DNA of 8,701 nt, taken from positions 1 to 8,701 of the forward strand of contig SDZP01000131.1 in assembly GCA_004144935.1 (NCBI GenBank). Direction: 5' to 3'. Below, piece by piece: positions 7,097 to 8,701 of this stretch. Position 1 is the first letter of the stretch. Each line of letters starts with the position of its first letter. Both the position numbers and the translations under genes were made by a program. Source of the DNA: Caulobacteraceae bacterium. Lineage in GTDB: Bacteria > Pseudomonadota > Alphaproteobacteria > Caulobacterales > Caulobacteraceae. The notes beneath the pieces were generated by a model, which was given only the letters and a program-made list of their open reading frames with translations, had not been told where the DNA came from and searched no databases.

Positions 7097-8112
7097 GATT
7101 TGGTGGTTCCCTTCCGGCGGGCCGCGTTGGCGACCCAGGCCGTCTCCCTCAAGAATTCCCGGACCGGCCGCCCGGGATAACCGGTCCAGACCTCGCCGGC
7201 CGGGACCTTTCGAATGATACCCGAGCCGGCCCCGATGCTGGCGCCGTCGCCGACTTCCACATGGTCAGCCAGACCGGCGCGCCCCCCGAACATCACCCCG
7301 TCGCCGATGACGGCGCTGCCGGAGATGCCGACGAAGCCGGCCAGCAGACAGTTGCGGCCGATGCGGACGTTGTGGGCGATGTGGACCAGGTTATCGATCT
7401 TGGTGTTCTCGCCGATCACGGTGTCCTCGTAGGCGCCGCGATCGATACAGCTGTGGGAGCCGACGGTCACGTTGTCCTGCAGGATGACCCGCCCGAACTG
7501 CGGGACATCGACCACCCCGGTCGGGCCGCCGGCGGCGCCGAATCCCGCTTCACCGATGACCACGCCCGCATGGAGGCGGACATTGTCGCCGATCAGGGCG
7601 AAGCCGATGACGGCCTGAGGGCCGACCCGGCAGTTGCGGCCGATGCTGACTCCCGGGCCGATCACCACCCCGGGCCCGATATGGCTGCCCTGGCCGATCC
7701 GCGCGCCCGGACCGATGACGACGCCGGGGCCGACCACGACATCGGCCTCCAGCACCGCCGTGGCGTCGATCCAGTCGCCTGTCGGCGGCTGCAGGATGGG
7801 TTGGCAGAGGGCGTCGGCCGTGACGGCCCAGGAGGCCTGGGGGTGACGGGTCTCTAGGGCGATGCAGCCCTCGGGAACAGCGGCGACGAGGGCTTCGGGA
7901 ACGAAGCAGGCCCCGGCGCCCGTGGCTTCAAGCCTGGCCAGCCACTTGCGGTCGGTGGCGAAGGCGACGGCGGCGCCGGTGGCGCGATCGAGCGTCGCGG
8001 GCTCGGCGATCATGAGATCGCCGGGCCCGGAGGCGATCCGGGCGCCGGTCAGTTCGGAAATCTGCCTGAGGGAAAGCGGCCTCAGGGCCTGGAAGAAACG
8101 GGGATCGGGCAT
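7093..8112 (-). CDS. lpxD: UDP-3-O-(3-hydroxyacyl)glucosamine N-acyltransferase
   Basis: LpxD adds the second 3-hydroxyacyl chain, to the 2-amino group of the UDP-sugar, giving UDP-2,3-diacylglucosamine; this is the third step of lipid A synthesis. The 339-residue product matches the family (about 340). Residues ~1-100 form the uridine-binding N-terminal domain. From ~115 to ~310 there is a long run of hexapeptide repeats (VVIGPGARIGQGSHIGPG and similar) building a left-handed beta-helix, followed by a helical tail. The catalytic His is His247 in IAHNV. ATG 8110-8112 is preferred over the adjacent TTG at 8115 because GAGGA precedes it at good spacing. The upstream gap to skp is 41 nt; the downstream end overlaps fabZ by ATGA. 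Confidence 0.96.
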   Translation of the reverse strand: MPDPRFFQALRPLSLRQISELTGARIASGPGDLMIAEPATLDRATGAAVAFATDRKWLARLEATGAGACFVPEALVAAVPEGCIALETRHPQASWAVTADALCQPILQPPTGDWIDATAVLEADVVVGPGVVIGPGARIGQGSHIGPGVVIGPGVSIGRNCRVGPQAVIGFALIGDNVRLHAGVVIGEAGFGAAGGPTGVVDVPQFGRVILQDNVTVGSHSCIDRGAYEDTVIGENTKIDNLVHIAHNVRIGRNCLLAGFVGISGSAVIGDGVMFGGRAGLADHVEVGDGASIGAGSGIIRKVPAGEVWTGYPGRPVREFLRETAWVANAARRKGTTKS

Positions 8113-8116
8113 CAAT

Positions 8117-8121
8117 TCCTC
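8117..8121 (-). promoter_or_regulatory. Ribosome binding site of lpxD
   Basis: On the minus strand GAGGA is followed by four bases and then ATG 8112. This is the clearest Shine-Dalgarno sequence in the lipid A cluster and decides the start. lpxD is also the one visible gene in the cluster that does not touch its upstream neighbour (41-nt gap after skp), so it may recruit ribosomes independently. Confidence 0.65.
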
Positions 8122-8153
8122 GAACCCGACCCCTGAATCTCAGGTGAGCCGGA

Positions 8154-8701
8154 TCAGTTGGTCTTCGGCTTCGGCGCGGCCGCGGCGGCCGGAGCCGGGG
8201 CGGGAGCCGGAAGTTTGCCCAGCACCTTGTAAGCCACAGGGACACTCTGCCCCTTGGCGTTGGCCGCCGCAACCACGGCCGAGGTGATGTCCATCGCCGG
8301 GTTGTAGACGACGACCGAGCTGTCGGGCAGCAGGATGCTGCACTGCTTGGCCTGGTAGGCCTGGATGACCAGCGGATCCATCATCCGCGAGAAGGCGCCG
8401 AGCGCCTCGTTGCGGGTGCGCTCCAGCTCGGCCTGACGCAGTTCCAGACGGCCCTGCAGGTTGCCGGCTTCCGAATCGAGGTCCAGCTTGGTCTTGTTCA
8501 GGGCCAGGCCGTCGGCGTCCGGCTTGCGGGCGTCTTCGGCGAACTTCTTCTGCTTGGCCTGCAGCGAATTGCTGGCGTTGGTCAGCTCATAGGTGACGTT
8601 GTTCTTCATCACGTTGAGGCTTCCCAGCAGCCCCTTGCCGGCGTTCGAGGTCTCGAGCGCGGTGCCGATGTTCCAGATGCAGATGCCGCCCGTGGCCGGC
8701 A
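8154..8701 (-). CDS. skp: Skp/OmpH-family periplasmic chaperone (5' end outside window)
   Basis: Skp/OmpH proteins are trimeric periplasmic chaperones that hold unfolded outer-membrane proteins for the BAM complex. The frame is open to the right window edge, so the start and signal peptide are not visible; an internal GTG/ATG at 8607-8612 is not the start. About 181 codons are seen. A short beta-type start (GICIWNIGTALETSN) is followed by a long charged helical stretch typical of the coiled-coil tentacles (roughly 8370-8600), then a returning beta segment (CSILLPDSSVVVYNPAMDIT). The C-terminus is an Ala/Pro-rich tail (LPAPAPAPAAAAAPKPK). Family assignment rests on this architecture and on the conserved position upstream of lpxD, where bamA normally lies further upstream. 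Sequence conservation in this family is low. Confidence 0.85.
   Translation of the reverse strand, partial: PATGGICIWNIGTALETSNAGKGLLGSLNVMKNNVTYELTNASNSLQAKQKKFAEDARKPDADGLALNKTKLDLDSEAGNLQGRLELRQAELERTRNEALGAFSRMMDPLVIQAYQAKQCSILLPDSSVVVYNPAMDITSAVVAAANAKGQSVPVAYKVLGKLPAPAPAPAAAAAPKPKTN

Noticed and set aside
5006..7857. Several plus-strand open frames (5006-5890, 6066-6812, 7261-7857) opposite the lipid A genes
   Set aside because: Low-complexity Asp/Ala/Gly-rich translations mirror the coding strand. The minus-strand genes are unambiguous.

Overview
The window is high-GC and reads as a chromosomal segment of an alphaproteobacterium, most likely Caulobacteraceae (Caulobacter, Phenylobacterium or a relative). 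The evidence is the gene order skp/ompH-lpxD-fabZ-lpxA-lpxI-lpxB next to gltA, gltX and comEC. It uses LpxI rather than LpxH for UDP-diacylglucosamine hydrolysis, and its LpxB has alphaproteobacterial-type motifs. The genus is inferred from protein resemblance only.

Left part (1-1762) is disturbed. Positions 98-216 on the minus strand encode the first ~40 residues of a ComEC/Rec2-like protein, divergent from gltX. The adjoining positions 2-97 encode a more distal ComEC piece on the opposite strand, so an inversion-type junction lies at about 91-98. Next comes gltX (293-1408). It is recognisable as glutamyl-tRNA synthetase, but both class I ATP-binding signatures have changed (HIGG to SIEG, KLSKR to KAARR) and it stops ~100 residues early, without most of the anticodon-binding region. 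It is probably a pseudogene or a pseudoenzyme. Positions 1409-1762 have no convincing gene, only an in-frame codon-biased stretch and a candidate gltA promoter.

Middle part (1763-3571) is intact. It holds a full-length type II citrate synthase (gltA, start ATG 1763) and, 12 nt downstream on the same strand, a GNAT acetyltransferase of unknown substrate.

The convergent intergenic gap 3572-3827 is AT-richer than its surroundings. It carries an 8-bp inverted repeat (3618-3638) and a perfect 16-bp palindrome (3812-3827) that abuts the lpxB stop codon.

Right part (3828-8701, all minus strand) is a compact lipid A/envelope operon, transcribed leftward: skp/ompH (5' end outside the window), lpxD, fabZ, lpxA, lpxI, lpxB. 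From lpxD on, the genes are joined by ATGA/GTGA overlaps or a 4-nt gap, suggesting translational coupling. LpxA, LpxI, LpxD and LpxB perform the first, fourth, third and fifth steps of the Raetz pathway. FabZ draws on the same 3-hydroxyacyl-ACP pool used by LpxA and LpxD, and Skp escorts outer-membrane proteins in the periplasm. LpxC (step two) is not in the window.

I found no RNA gene, IS element, CRISPR array or convincing undescribed system. The most unusual items are the comEC inversion junction, the motif-less truncated gltX and the 16-bp palindrome.
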